A stretch of DNA of 56,998 bases from an uncultured Pseudomonadales bacterium (GCA_947494095.1 CANLTI010000031.1:1-56998); one strand, 5' to 3'. Positions 9,471 to 18,176 are shown, counted from the first letter of the stretch. Numbers and translations are program-made. The notes: generated by a model not told the origin, from the sequence alone.

Positions 9471-10753
9471 GCACGCAACCACTATTACAACAAAAGCACG
9501 CCGCTAAATACTCAGCGCAGTACGCTGAGCCTTTAGCCGGTGTATTTGCCAATGCTTTTAACGCTGAGGCGCCACCTTACAGCCATATACTTATTATCCC
9601 TGCCTATAACGAAAGCACCGCTTTTGTTCGGCAATTAATACAGCAACACTTTACACGCAGCTCTCGCATACTGGTGTGTCTTGTCATTAATCAGCCCGCC
9701 AATAAATACACGCGGATCACGCGCCTTAACCAACGGCTATTTGATTTTTTTACACGCGATACACAAAGCTTCACCTGCACAAGTATTGATCATGTGCACC
9801 AACTCGCCATGAGCACTAAAAACACTATCGATTTTTTATGCATAAACAGCTGCCAGCCAGGCGTTAACCCTAAGCAAGGCGTGGGTTACGCACGTAAGCT
9901 AGGCTGCGATATCGCACTCGATTTAATGCAGCGCAACATTGTACAAACAGGCTGGCTACACTGTACCGATGCCGATGCAACACTGCCCAGCACCTATTTC
10001 GAAACGCCCAGTATTGACGAAAATATCAGTGCGCTCACTTATGCTGTTAATCATCAATTTTTGCCTAAGGCTCAAGGGTTTTATCAACTGCAAACACAGC
10101 AGGCAAATAAACTCTATGAAGCAAGCCTTTTATATTATCGCGATGGCCTAGCGACCAGCGGCTCGCCCTATGCCTTTAACACCATAGGTAGCGCGATAGC
10201 GGCCAACCCTAAACACTACAGCCAAGTGCGTGGCTTTCCTAGGCGCGCTGCTGGCGAAGATTTTTATTTACTCAATAAATTAGCCAAGCTCGCGCCTGTA
10301 CTCGAGCTAAAGCACACGGTAACGCTAAAGCCCAGAGCCTCACAACGCGTACCTTTTGGTACCGGGCCGGCAGTTAGGCAGCTATTAAATAATGAGGCTT
10401 TTTTAGATTACAACCCCAAGGTATTTGAGTGCTTAAAAATAGCCATCGCCTGTTTACCCAAGCTCTATGAGCGACTAAATAATATCGATAATACCCCTAA
10501 GGTACTATTACCCCCAGGGGCTTTAAACTCAGCGACCGAGCAGGCCTTAAAAAGCATAGGTATAGAGCAATTGCTCACGCACCTGAGCAAGCAAGCCAAA
10601 AACCCCACGCAAGCACTACGCATGAGCCACGAGTGGTTTGATGGGTTTAAGACGCTGAAGTTTATTCACGCATTAAGTCATGGCCCCTACCCTAAATTAG
10701 GGCTTGAGTACTTGCCTTACACAGAAGGGCTCGATTATTCAAAGCCCAAATAG
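9464..10753 (+). CDS. Glycosyltransferase family 2-like protein
   Basis: 429 residues. The N-terminal half shows the GT-A pattern: ILIIPAYNES near residue 43, then GYARKLGCDIAL and a DxD-like HCTDADATLP, where a nucleotide sugar and metal would bind. No membrane helix is evident, so it is probably cytosolic. Acceptor and product are unknown. The start is taken as the TTG at 9464, overlapping the SDR stop; no nearby ATG exists in this frame. Its last 19 bp overlap the 3' end of the converging small gene at 10735-11088. Confidence 0.75.
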   Translation: MVSTQPLLQQKHAAKYSAQYAEPLAGVFANAFNAEAPPYSHILIIPAYNESTAFVRQLIQQHFTRSSRILVCLVINQPANKYTRITRLNQRLFDFFTRDTQSFTCTSIDHVHQLAMSTKNTIDFLCINSCQPGVNPKQGVGYARKLGCDIALDLMQRNIVQTGWLHCTDADATLPSTYFETPSIDENISALTYAVNHQFLPKAQGFYQLQTQQANKLYEASLLYYRDGLATSGSPYAFNTIGSAIAANPKHYSQVRGFPRRAAGEDFYLLNKLAKLAPVLELKHTVTLKPRASQRVPFGTGPAVRQLLNNEAFLDYNPKVFECLKIAIACLPKLYERLNNIDNTPKVLLPPGALNSATEQALKSIGIEQLLTHLSKQAKNPTQALRMSHEWFDGFKTLKFIHALSHGPYPKLGLEYLPYTEGLDYSKPK

Positions 10754-11088
10754 CAACCTATAGCAAAGGGGTCTGGCTTACCCTCTTCCTTACCAAAGAA
10801 ACACACCTCTTCATAGTCGTCGCCATCAATAAAACCTACAACAAAATCACAGTTACACTCATGAGTGATTTTATAAAACGCATCTAAGGGTGCGTTAAGT
10901 TGCTTGGGTAATTTGATTTTCATTTCGACACCCAGGCGCGCATCACCTTGCTCACCGGCCTCTTTGTGAATAAAAACAGCATGCGGATTATCTTCACCCA
11001 CCCACGCTTGTAATTGCTCAGCTATTTTTTGAGTGTCTTGTGTTGTGCTATCGTCTTGTGGCTCAGCCACAAAAAAGAATACTTTCAT
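10735..11088 (-). CDS. Conserved hypothetical protein, 117 aa
   Basis: A small acidic protein (MKVFFFVAEP...) without signal peptide or membrane segments. It contains ITHECNCDFVVGFIDGDDYEEVCFFGKEEG, with an acidic DGDDYEE cluster and three cysteines. I do not recognise the family. The ATG start is the only likely one. Its stop lies inside the 3' end of the glycosyltransferase gene on the other strand, and its start faces repeat copy R1, so its promoter would have to lie in the 55 bp between them or inside the repeat. Confidence 0.65.
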   Translation of the reverse strand: MKVFFFVAEPQDDSTTQDTQKIAEQLQAWVGEDNPHAVFIHKEAGEQGDARLGVEMKIKLPKQLNAPLDAFYKITHECNCDFVVGFIDGDDYEEVCFFGKEEGKPDPFAIGCYLGFE

Positions 11089-11143
11089 AAGTCGGTACTT
11101 TTATTGAGTCAATGTATTAGCTTAATGCTTTGTTAAAAAAATT

Positions 11144-11406
11144 GTCACTATTGAGCCGAACCCAAAAACTCCTATTAACAGGGGCTGATGAGTTATTTTT
11201 TGGGCATTTAAGCGCCGGGCCTTGCAGGGGGAGCAAGGGGTAAATAGTGCACCTGCATAGGGATATGCAAGATTAGACTTTGCACCTGCATAAGGATATG
11301 CAAGATTAGACTTTGCAGGAGCACAAAGTCGAGGAGCACAAAGTCGAGGAGCAAACGCTCAAGAGCGCTTATATAGCGCCCGATCTCCGCACCTTTGAAT
11401 AGTTAC
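11144..11406 (+). repeat. MITE-like element, copy R1 (full length, expanded)
   Basis: 263 bp bounded by GTCACTATTGAG at the left and TTGAATAGTTAC at the right, an imperfect inverted repeat. Inside lie the family modules in order: GGGGCTGATGAGTTATTT, CATTTAAGCGCCGG, a CCTTGC/GCAAGG hairpin, then the CACCTGCATAGGGATATG module. That last module is duplicated with a 33-bp period, and GAGGAGCACAAAGTC is tandem. It ends 7 bp before the ppiC stop. No ORF is carried. Confidence 0.8.
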
Positions 11407-11412
11407 AAAAAA

Positions 11413-11691
11413 TTAATCGCGATAAACTGTTTCAATCAAATGAAAGCCAAATTGCGTTTTAATTGGGCCGTGTACTGTAAGCACCGCCTTTTTAAAAACG
11501 ACATTATCAAAAGCTTTCACCATTTGCCCCGGGCTAAACTCGCCTAAGTTGCCGCCTTTTTTAGCCGAGCTACAGGTTGAGTATTTTTTGGCAACTTGAC
11601 CAAAATCAGCACCACCGGCAATTTGTTGCTTAAGCTTTTCGGCTTCGGCTTTGGTTTTTACTAAAATGTGCCTTGCACATGCTGTTGGCAT
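11413..11691 (-). CDS. ppiC: Parvulin-type peptidyl-prolyl cis-trans isomerase
   Basis: 92 residues, a single parvulin domain like E. coli PpiC (93). Seen: ARHILVKTKAEAEKL at the N-terminus, KYSTCSSAKKGGNLGEFSPGQMVKAFDNVVF in the middle, and TQFGFHLIETVYRD at the end, all matching the family in order and spacing. No signal peptide, so it acts in the cytosol on peptide bonds before proline. The frame opens six codons earlier, but the ATG at 11691 has a GGAG site 9 bp upstream and gives the PpiC length. It lies between two inverted copies of the repeat family, together with the HemD-like gene. Confidence 0.92.
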   Translation of the reverse strand: MPTACARHILVKTKAEAEKLKQQIAGGADFGQVAKKYSTCSSAKKGGNLGEFSPGQMVKAFDNVVFKKAVLTVHGPIKTQFGFHLIETVYRD

Positions 11692-11721
11692 AACAACTCC
11701 ATCAATCAATAATATTACGTG

Positions 11722-12576
11722 TTAAGGTTTGGGGTTTGCCGCAACAAACGTCACCATTTTGCGCACGAGCGGTTTCATAAAAAATTTATCATCGGGCATT
11801 ATTGCAATCGGCACCTCAAGTTCATTCAGCATTTGCGCCACAATAGGGCCAATAGCAGCAATGTGAATCGCTTTAAAAGCGGCCATGAGCTGCTCTTCAC
11901 GCTCTTGCTTTTTTGCCACCGCTCTTAAGCGCTTAATTTGCACAATACTGGTTAACACCAATATATCAAGCTGGCGATTAATCAGGTCGTCAATAAGCTG
12001 TGTAACCTGCTCGGCTTCGGCATCTGAGGCATAAACATACGGCGCAACAGTATCAATATGCGCGCCTTTGGCCGTCAAAAAATGCTGCAGCTTAAGGTTG
12101 CGCTCTTCGCCGTATAATTGTATGGCTATTTTACGCCCGGTTAAATTTTCGTTTTGTAGTGTTTGCATAACGCCATCGGTGGTGGGCGCCACGGCCAATA
12201 CATCGGGCTTTAATTTGTGTGGCCTTAAAGCGCTGGCAGGTTTTGGCCCGCGAGCAATTTTACGCACCTTGCCTAGTGCGCCAGCCCACTGCACAAGCAT
12301 ACCCCAACGCTCAGCAAAACCTGTTAACCGGCGTATGCCTTCACCCGTTAAAATAATTAAGTCATCAGGTGGGTTGGCGCAAAATTGTAATAACCACGCT
12401 TTAATTGTGTTTTCATCGGGGCTATCACGAATAGCAACCAGTGGGCAGCGCACCACCGTGGCGCCACGCACCGCCAGCATATCGTAAAGCACATTGAGCT
12501 GGCGCGACTCGGGTACAGCAACACGCCAGTGTGTAAGTGGTTGTGGGGTGGCTTGAATAGGGGCAGTTGGGGTCAT
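11722..12576 (-). CDS. hemD: Uroporphyrinogen-III synthase family protein (HemD-like)
   Basis: 284 residues with the two-lobed HemD pattern: WRVAVPESRQLNVLYDMLAVRGATVVRCPL at the start, LIILTGEGIRRL, KIARGPKPASALR, then a second lobe ending in LVLTSIVQIKRL and IAAIGPIVAQML. The enzyme closes hydroxymethylbilane to uroporphyrinogen III for haem. The usual neighbours hemC and hemX/hemY are not here, so a second, specialised member of the fold is possible. It lies 30 bp upstream of ppiC on the same strand, and both sit between repeat copies R1 and R2. Confidence 0.75.
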   Translation of the reverse strand: MTPTAPIQATPQPLTHWRVAVPESRQLNVLYDMLAVRGATVVRCPLVAIRDSPDENTIKAWLLQFCANPPDDLIILTGEGIRRLTGFAERWGMLVQWAGALGKVRKIARGPKPASALRPHKLKPDVLAVAPTTDGVMQTLQNENLTGRKIAIQLYGEERNLKLQHFLTAKGAHIDTVAPYVYASDAEAEQVTQLIDDLINRQLDILVLTSIVQIKRLRAVAKKQEREEQLMAAFKAIHIAAIGPIVAQMLNELEVPIAIMPDDKFFMKPLVRKMVTFVAANPKP

Positions 12577-12670
12577 GATTACTCTGGCTACAACTCAAAA
12601 TAGAACGTCATCATAACCATTGCCGTAAACACCAGCAATCAACTATCACGACATTCGGCCATAAGGCTTT

Positions 12671-12890
12671 TTACCTATTTTTGCCTAGACCGCTCAAGCC
12701 ATCTACGACCTTGTGCTCCTCGACTTTGTGCTCCTCGACTTTGTGCTCCTGCAAAGTCTAATCTTGCATATCCTTATGCAGGTGCACTGTCTAAGCCTTG
12801 CTTTCCCTGCAAGGCCAGGCGCTTAAATGCCAGAAAATAATCCATCAGCACCCTATCAGGTGAGGTTTATCCGCTGAGCTAAATAGCTAC
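12671..12890 (-). repeat. MITE-like element, copy R2
   Basis: About 220 bp in the opposite orientation to R1. The end near mgtE reads AGCTAAATAGCTAC, a variant of the terminal repeat; the other end (near 12671) is worn. The 15-bp unit GAGGAGCACAAAGTC (and a variant) appears three times on the minus strand, next to the TGCATAAGGATATGCA module. It ends 8 bp from the mgtE stop. Confidence 0.75.
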
Positions 12891-12897
12891 CAAAACC

Positions 12898-14262
12898 TTA
12901 CAGCAATAAACTGCCTAGCCCTAAAAACGCCACAAAGCCCACAATATCGGTCACTGTCGTGAGTACAACGGCACCCGCTAAGGCTGGGTCGAATTTCAAT
13001 TTTTTAAGGATATAAGGCACTAATACCCCCGAAACTACGGCCGTCACAATATTGATATTAATCGCGATAGCAATCGTCACACCGAGTAAAATACTGCCAA
13101 ACCACAGATAGGTAATAATGCCAATCACTATGGCCCATAACACACCATTGAGTGCACCTACTCGCAGCTCTTTTTGTAATAAAGCGTTGCGGTTGCTATC
13201 GGTCACCTGCCCCATGGCCAAGCCACGCACAATAACAGTCAGTGTTTGGCTACCACTAATACCGCCCATCGATGCTACCACCGGCATTAATACCGCCAAG
13301 GCCACCACCTCTTGCAAGGTGGCCTCAAACAAACCAATAAACCAAGAGGCCAAAAAGGCTGTGAGCAAATTAATACCCAGCCACACCGCACGGTTTTTAC
13401 TACTGCGTAAAACGGGAGCAAACAAGTCTTCTTCATCACTCAAGCCGGCTGATTTTGCCGATTTTGCATCTTGCTCTTCTTGCCGGGTTTGATAGGCTAA
13501 AGCTAAATCAAAACACCCTAGCAACGCGCCATTGCTATCGATAACCGGCAGAGCCATTTGGTCTGAATGAATGACCCGCTCGGCAGCGGTAAAGACGTCG
13601 CCACTGGCATTAAGTAATACCAGCTCTTGCTGAGGTAGCTCGCCCACAACCACATCGGCCTCGGCACGATAGAGGTCTTGCAGTTTAACCTCGCCCACCA
13701 AAACCCCTTGAGCATTGGTTAAATACACCACATTACTATAGCTTGGCAACGGTCTATCAAGCAGCCTACACACTCGCCCAACCCTGGCGCGCGCCGATAC
13801 CCGCAGGCAATCAAAGCGTATCCAGTGGCCCAATTGCTCATCAGAATATAACTGGGCTTTTTCAAATAATTTTTGCTGCTTGTCGTCTAGCTTACTTTGA
13901 GCAAAGACCAATAGCTCGGCACTTAAATCATCAGAGACTTCTAGCAGGCTTTCAGCATCAAAGAGCGTCAGTAACTCTTTGCAGCCGGTCTCATCTAAAT
14001 GATCTAAAATAACGCGGCGCGAATCCTCGCGCATACAAATAAACACCGCGGGCCATTCATCATGTTTTATGAGCTGCCATAACAGCATTCTAGGCTCAGC
14101 AGGAAAGGCCTCTAACATGAGCGCTAGCTGCTCGGCCGAAAGCTCTTCCTGCGCTTCTTGCATTAAACGTTCGCGCACAGGCGCCGCGAGTGCCTGCTCG
14201 CTAGGCTCGCTAGATAAGCTTAACAGGCGCTCGATATAAGGGGTTAGTTGCTCGGTATTCAT
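12898..14262 (-). CDS. mgtE: Magnesium transporter MgtE
   Basis: 454 residues. In order: a helical MgtE_N domain, two CBS domains (about 160-280: VVYLTNAQGVLVGEV, MALPVIDSNGALLG), then a five-helix membrane part with the conserved PVVASMGGISGSQTL and DPALAGAVVLTTVTDIVGF, whose aspartate lies in the pore of Thermus MgtE. It is an inner-membrane Mg2+ channel gated by cytosolic Mg2+. The frame extends four codons further to a GTG at 14274; neither start has a clear ribosome binding site. No magnesium riboswitch could be recognised upstream. Confidence 0.93.
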   Translation of the reverse strand: MNTEQLTPYIERLLSLSSEPSEQALAAPVRERLMQEAQEELSAEQLALMLEAFPAEPRMLLWQLIKHDEWPAVFICMREDSRRVILDHLDETGCKELLTLFDAESLLEVSDDLSAELLVFAQSKLDDKQQKLFEKAQLYSDEQLGHWIRFDCLRVSARARVGRVCRLLDRPLPSYSNVVYLTNAQGVLVGEVKLQDLYRAEADVVVGELPQQELVLLNASGDVFTAAERVIHSDQMALPVIDSNGALLGCFDLALAYQTRQEEQDAKSAKSAGLSDEEDLFAPVLRSSKNRAVWLGINLLTAFLASWFIGLFEATLQEVVALAVLMPVVASMGGISGSQTLTVIVRGLAMGQVTDSNRNALLQKELRVGALNGVLWAIVIGIITYLWFGSILLGVTIAIAININIVTAVVSGVLVPYILKKLKFDPALAGAVVLTTVTDIVGFVAFLGLGSLLL

Positions 14263-14472
14263 TGGGGGTATCACTTTACAAGTCGAATGTAAGATAAGCT
14301 TTAATAATGAGAAGTGTGGCAGCTAATGATGCGCCTGCCTATGATTTATTCGCATTTTTAATCATGGGCCCAACTCGCCTTAGCGTAGGTTATGATGCGT
14401 GGCACAGGCTATGATTCATCGCATAACTTTCGTTATACTAATAATAGGCTTTTTACTCGGTGACACATAAAA

Positions 14473-15009
14473 ATGAAGACTCGCGCTATTTTGACTCATC
14501 GCTTTCCCACGCCTTTGGGGCTGATGCTGGTGTGCACGGTTGACAATAGCGTTTGCCTATTAGAGTTTGAGGACCGCAAGCACCTCGACGCCGAATGTCA
14601 AGACCTACAAAAACGCCTAGAGGCCACTTTTGTGACTGGCCAAAATGACTTAACCGAACAAACACAATACGAAGTGACGGAATATTTTGAGGGTACCCGC
14701 ACACGCTTTAGCCTGCCATTGATGACCCTTGGCACAGCCTTTCAAAATGACGCTTGGCAAGGCCTGCAACAAATTCCTTATGGCCAAACACGCTCCTATC
14801 AAGAGCAAGCAAGCGCTATTAAACGGCCGACAGCGGTAAGAGCAGTCGCCTCAGCCAATAGTCATAATCGTATTGCCATTGTTATTCCGTGTCATCGGGT
14901 TATCGGGAAAAACGGCTCGCTCACAGGCTATGCTGGTGGCCTAGAGCGTAAGCGCTGGCTGTTAGCGCATGAAAAAATACCGCTCAATAATACCGCGCGT
15001 CACGGCTAA
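14473..15009 (+). CDS. ogt: Methylated-DNA--protein-cysteine S-methyltransferase
   Basis: 178 residues, near the length of E. coli Ogt (171). The active-site motif IPCHRVIG places the acceptor cysteine at residue 140; SLTGYAGGLERKRWLL and a helix-turn-helix around YGQTRSYQEQASAI complete the family pattern. The protein moves the alkyl group from O6-alkylguanine or O4-alkylthymine to its own cysteine, a one-use repair. No Ada-type regulatory domain is present. The gene is single, with a symmetrical terminator downstream. The related protein at 18286-18618 lacks the cysteine. Confidence 0.92.
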   Translation: MKTRAILTHRFPTPLGLMLVCTVDNSVCLLEFEDRKHLDAECQDLQKRLEATFVTGQNDLTEQTQYEVTEYFEGTRTRFSLPLMTLGTAFQNDAWQGLQQIPYGQTRSYQEQASAIKRPTAVRAVASANSHNRIAIVIPCHRVIGKNGSLTGYAGGLERKRWLLAHEKIPLNNTARHG

Positions 15010-15100
15010 TTTTTAAATACACGCAACAGCCAGTATTGAAACACAAGTATTAAAACACAAGTACTGAACCACAAAACACTCAAGTACAAAACACTCAAAC

Positions 15101-15145
15101 ACAAAAAAGGCCCGCGAATACTAATGATTAGCGAGCCTTTTTTGT
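15101..15145. terminator. Bidirectional terminator
   Basis: An 11-bp perfect stem, ACAAAAAAGGC (15101-15111) with GCCTTTTTTGT (15135-15145), has a run of A on one side and T on the other. It lies between converging genes and can end transcripts in both directions. The spacer before it (about 15030-15100) is a loose minisatellite of CAAGTA/ACACTC units. Confidence 0.8.
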
Positions 15146-15169
15146 GTAATGCCAGGTTATTAAGAATGA

Positions 15170-15775
15170 TTAAGCCTCGGCTTGCTCAGTCTCTTCATGC
15201 ACTTTAAGACGGGCCGTGCGGATACGTACTTTTTTGGTATCGGCCAACATTAATACCTGAAGCAACTCTTGAAAAGCTTGCACCGGTGCCGAGCCAAAAT
15301 CGACAAAAAACTCTAACCTATTCACCTTTTTAGCAGGAAAGGTTAACGCATGAATACGACCCCCAAGGCCGTGATTGTCAACAGGGCGCGTATTTTTAGG
15401 GTCCATCCAGCGCTCGCCCCAATGGGCAAGCTGGGACTTATTAACATTAAACCCCGTGCACTCAAAACCCACATCGTTCCACGCAATAGGTTCAAAGCGA
15501 ACCTTCATTTTTTTTTGCCAGGTTAAGCTGGTGGGCTCAAAATTGACGTGTGTCTCAGGGTTAAAGTTAGCAATTTGTGGCGGCTGCGTAGCCTGATTCA
15601 CTAAATCAAAACGGCGCCAGCGAAATATTTCGGGCAGCCCTTCAATACCCGGCACATTAGCTAAAGCCTCAACTTCGGCTTGCTCATACTGCTGCGTAAA
15701 GTTAGCAATGGCATCTAAATATATATTTAAATAATGATTGCGAATGTTTGTAATGTACCGCTGAAGATCTTTCAT
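15170..15775 (-). CDS. Hypothetical protein, 201 aa
   Basis: No signal peptide or membrane segment; a mixed alpha/beta composition with many aromatic residues (RWRRFDLVNQ, HWGERWMDPKNTRP, HGLGGRIHALTFPAKKVNRLEFFVDFGSAP). I do not recognise the family. The first in-frame ATG at 15784 has GAGG only one base away; the second ATG at 15775 has the same GAGG at a normal distance and is preferred. It lies downstream of the 214-residue secreted protein, 83 bp away on the same strand, so co-transcription is possible. Confidence 0.65.
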   Translation of the reverse strand: MKDLQRYITNIRNHYLNIYLDAIANFTQQYEQAEVEALANVPGIEGLPEIFRWRRFDLVNQATQPPQIANFNPETHVNFEPTSLTWQKKMKVRFEPIAWNDVGFECTGFNVNKSQLAHWGERWMDPKNTRPVDNHGLGGRIHALTFPAKKVNRLEFFVDFGSAPVQAFQELLQVLMLADTKKVRIRTARLKVHEETEQAEA

Positions 15776-15857
15776 TACCTTCATACCTCAAAAATAAAAA
15801 ACATTATTGTGGGCGCTCAAAAAGCCGCCGATCACACTATTTTACACAGAACCAAAA

Positions 15858-16502
15858 TTATAATCCGAGCACCATTAAGCCATCGGTAATTTGTTGCTGA
15901 ATATCTTGCTGCCACTGTGTTTTTTGCTGCTCAATTACCGCCCGAATCAATTCTTCTACCGACAGTTTATACCCATCACAATCCGCCATGACCGGCGGCA
16001 CATCCACATTAATGTGAGCGATAACTTGCAGTGGCTTTTTGTTGAAATCTATCGTTAAGTCAATAGCCGCAGGCGCCGTAAAGCTCGCTTCACACGACGC
16101 TTTAATTTGCACTAAAACCAAGTTGGTGTTGACGTTACCGTACAACTGCGCCTTAAGCGGAAACTGCACCTTAATCACCGATGCCGTACTACTTAAAACT
16201 GCGGCACCGGCTTTTGTTATGCTTAAACTGCGTTTGCCGCCCATCCAAGCAATACTTTTTTCTTCGTATAGCGTGTTAGGAATATAAGTGTCTAGTACCA
16301 ACCCCAGCAATCTCGCCGCTGCGGTATCGGCTAAAGCATTGTGTGCACGCACGGCTTTAACGCCAGCGACTAACTGGCTTTTAGGTAAAGATTGAACCCC
16401 AGGTAACGGCTTAATCTCGACCGGCTCATTAGGCGCTGCCACTGTGCCCATTGAGACAAAGAGCACCGTCATTACACCCAGTAATCGCACACATACTTTC
16501 AT
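15858..16502 (-). CDS. Hypothetical exported protein, 214 aa
   Basis: Begins with a signal peptide, MKVCVRLLGVMTVLFVSMG, with likely cleavage after VAA near residue 23. The mature part has alternating hydrophobic strands (LVLVQIKASCEASF, AAIDLTIDF, QVIAHINVDVPP), two cysteines that could form a disulphide (CEASF, DCDGY), and an amphipathic helix near the end. It would be periplasmic. Family not recognised; a lipid- or surface-binding beta protein is only a guess. A 16-bp tandem repeat lies upstream. Confidence 0.65.
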   Translation of the reverse strand: MKVCVRLLGVMTVLFVSMGTVAAPNEPVEIKPLPGVQSLPKSQLVAGVKAVRAHNALADTAAARLLGLVLDTYIPNTLYEEKSIAWMGGKRSLSITKAGAAVLSSTASVIKVQFPLKAQLYGNVNTNLVLVQIKASCEASFTAPAAIDLTIDFNKKPLQVIAHINVDVPPVMADCDGYKLSVEELIRAVIEQQKTQWQQDIQQQITDGLMVLGL

Positions 16503-16591
16503 TGTATTTTAAGCCTCTGATACCGTTAATATACAATGCCAGACAACAATCCATAAATACAGCCTTTGAGCAATTACTTTTACGCGCTAAT

Positions 16592-16639
16592 GCTATATTT
16601 CAACAAAGCTATATTTCAACAAAAGCTATATTTAAAAAA
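16592..16639. repeat. Tandem repeat, about 3 x 16 bp
   Basis: Three adjacent copies of GCTATATTTCAACAAA, the third diverging to GCTATATTTAAAAAA. It lies between the rdgC stop and the start of the exported hypothetical gene, all on the minus strand. Confidence 0.75.
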
Positions 16640-16656
16640 GCCCGGCATCAAAAAAG

Positions 16657-17553
16657 CTAGGCCTCAAAACCAAACGCTTGTTCAAGTGCTTCAATAAAGC
16701 TTTTTATCTCTAACGTCATCACAGCAAATTCGGTATCGAATTCTTCGGCGGCTGTTTCTGAATGGCTGTCATCGGCTTTATCTTTAATTTCATCACCAAA
16801 GCGTAAACGCTTAATGGCCAGGTCATCTTCTACAACACCGCTAACAATATCCTTCCAGTTAAACGCCAGCTTACTCACCACCATACCAGAGTGAATATGG
16901 TTCAATACTTCATCAGCGGTTAAATCTTGTTTTTTACAGCGCACAATACGCTCATCTTTTGCCGCTGTTAGTTCACACTCTTCACCCAATTCAAAACCGC
17001 GCTCGGGCAGATCGAGTAACCAACGCGTTAAGGTTTGAGTGGCCGGTGTTTTAGGCTTTACAGGTACGCAAGGTAGTGTGCCTAGGGCTTCGCGCAGGGC
17101 ACTGAGTAAATCTTCGGCACGGCCTGTAGAGCTTGAATTGACGACAATATAATTTTGCGCCGTGGCAATGTAGGCATAGTCAGTGGCATTTTTGACAAAC
17201 GCTTTAGGCAGAAGCTCAAAAATAAGCTCGTCTTTTAAGCCATCTCGCTCTTTGCGGCTTACGCGACGGCCTTCTTGCTCACTGATATGCTGTATTTTTT
17301 CTTCGAGAGCTTCACGTATCACACCGCCGGGTAAGATTTTTTCCTGCTTTTTGAGCGCCACCATAATGTAGCCAGGTATAGCATGCACTAAAAGCTCGGA
17401 ATGCCGCCCAAGGGGCGGCACAAAACCCTGACGCTTTAAATCCAACTTGCCACACGGGCTAAATGTATGCGCGTTTAAGCGCTCATTTAGCTCGTCGGGC
17501 GTGGTTTTAAAGGCTTCGGTCAATCGATACAACCGTAGGTTTTTAAACCACAT
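16657..17553 (-). CDS. rdgC: Recombination-associated protein RdgC
   Basis: 298 residues, full length for the family (E. coli 303). The N-terminus MWFKNLRLYRLT and the segments FVPPLGRHSELLVH and GFELGEECELTAAKDERIVRCKKQDL are diagnostic. RdgC forms a ring-shaped dimer on DNA, limits RecA filament formation and sits on the nucleoid. It lies 5 bp downstream of fklB on the same strand, so the two probably share a transcript. Confidence 0.95.
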   Translation of the reverse strand: MWFKNLRLYRLTEAFKTTPDELNERLNAHTFSPCGKLDLKRQGFVPPLGRHSELLVHAIPGYIMVALKKQEKILPGGVIREALEEKIQHISEQEGRRVSRKERDGLKDELIFELLPKAFVKNATDYAYIATAQNYIVVNSSSTGRAEDLLSALREALGTLPCVPVKPKTPATQTLTRWLLDLPERGFELGEECELTAAKDERIVRCKKQDLTADEVLNHIHSGMVVSKLAFNWKDIVSGVVEDDLAIKRLRFGDEIKDKADDSHSETAAEEFDTEFAVMTLEIKSFIEALEQAFGFEA

Positions 17554-17558
17554 AAGCG

Positions 17559-18176
17559 TTATGCCACGATATCAAGAAGTTCAACTTCAAATACCAAAGC
17601 GGTATAAGGAGCAATTGAACCACCAGCACCACGCTCGCCATAGGCAAGGTTATGCGGGATGAACAAACGCCACTTAGAACCGACAGGCATTAACTGTAAA
17701 GCTTCGGTCCAGCCAGCAATCACGCCATTAACAGGGAATTCGGCCGGCTCGTTACGCTCAACCGAGCTATCAAATACCGTACCGTCGATCAAAGTACCGT
17801 GGTAATGAGTACGCACTGTGTTAGTGGCGCTAGGCTTATCGCCATTACCTTCAGCAATGACTTCGTACTGCAAGCCAGACTCAAGCACGGTAATGCCGTC
17901 TTTTTTGGCGTTTTCGGCTAAAAACGCATCCCCAACAACCGATTGCTCTTTAGATTGCTCAGCGCGCTGGGCTTGAATGCGAGTGCTAATTTCTTTAAAG
18001 GCAACATCAAGGTCTTCGCGTGATACCGCAAACTCGGCACCCTCAAAGGCATCTTTAAGGCCAGCAGAAACAGAGGCAATGTCCATTCCATCAAAAGGGT
18101 TAGCTAACAATTGATCACCTAATTGACGACCAATACCGTAGCTTACTTTTTGCTCAAGTGTAGAAAAATCAGACAT
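17559..18176 (-). CDS. fklB: FKBP-type peptidyl-prolyl cis-trans isomerase (FklB type)
   Basis: 205 residues, the size of E. coli FklB (206). The N-terminal half is a helical dimerisation domain (LEQKVSYGIGRQLGDQLLAN); the C-terminal half (about 105-205) is the FKBP fold with VRTHYHGTLIDGTVFDSS, FPVNGVIAGWTEALQLMPVGSKW and the closing YTALVFEVELLDI. There is no signal peptide, so it is cytosolic. It is the first gene before rdgC, with a 5-bp gap. Confidence 0.94.
   Translation of the reverse strand: MSDFSTLEQKVSYGIGRQLGDQLLANPFDGMDIASVSAGLKDAFEGAEFAVSREDLDVAFKEISTRIQAQRAEQSKEQSVVGDAFLAENAKKDGITVLESGLQYEVIAEGNGDKPSATNTVRTHYHGTLIDGTVFDSSVERNEPAEFPVNGVIAGWTEALQLMPVGSKWRLFIPHNLAYGERGAGGSIAPYTALVFEVELLDIVA

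Noticed and set aside
14263..14472. Magnesium riboswitch upstream of mgtE
   Set aside because: No conserved M-box pairing elements could be recognised, and the spacer is short.
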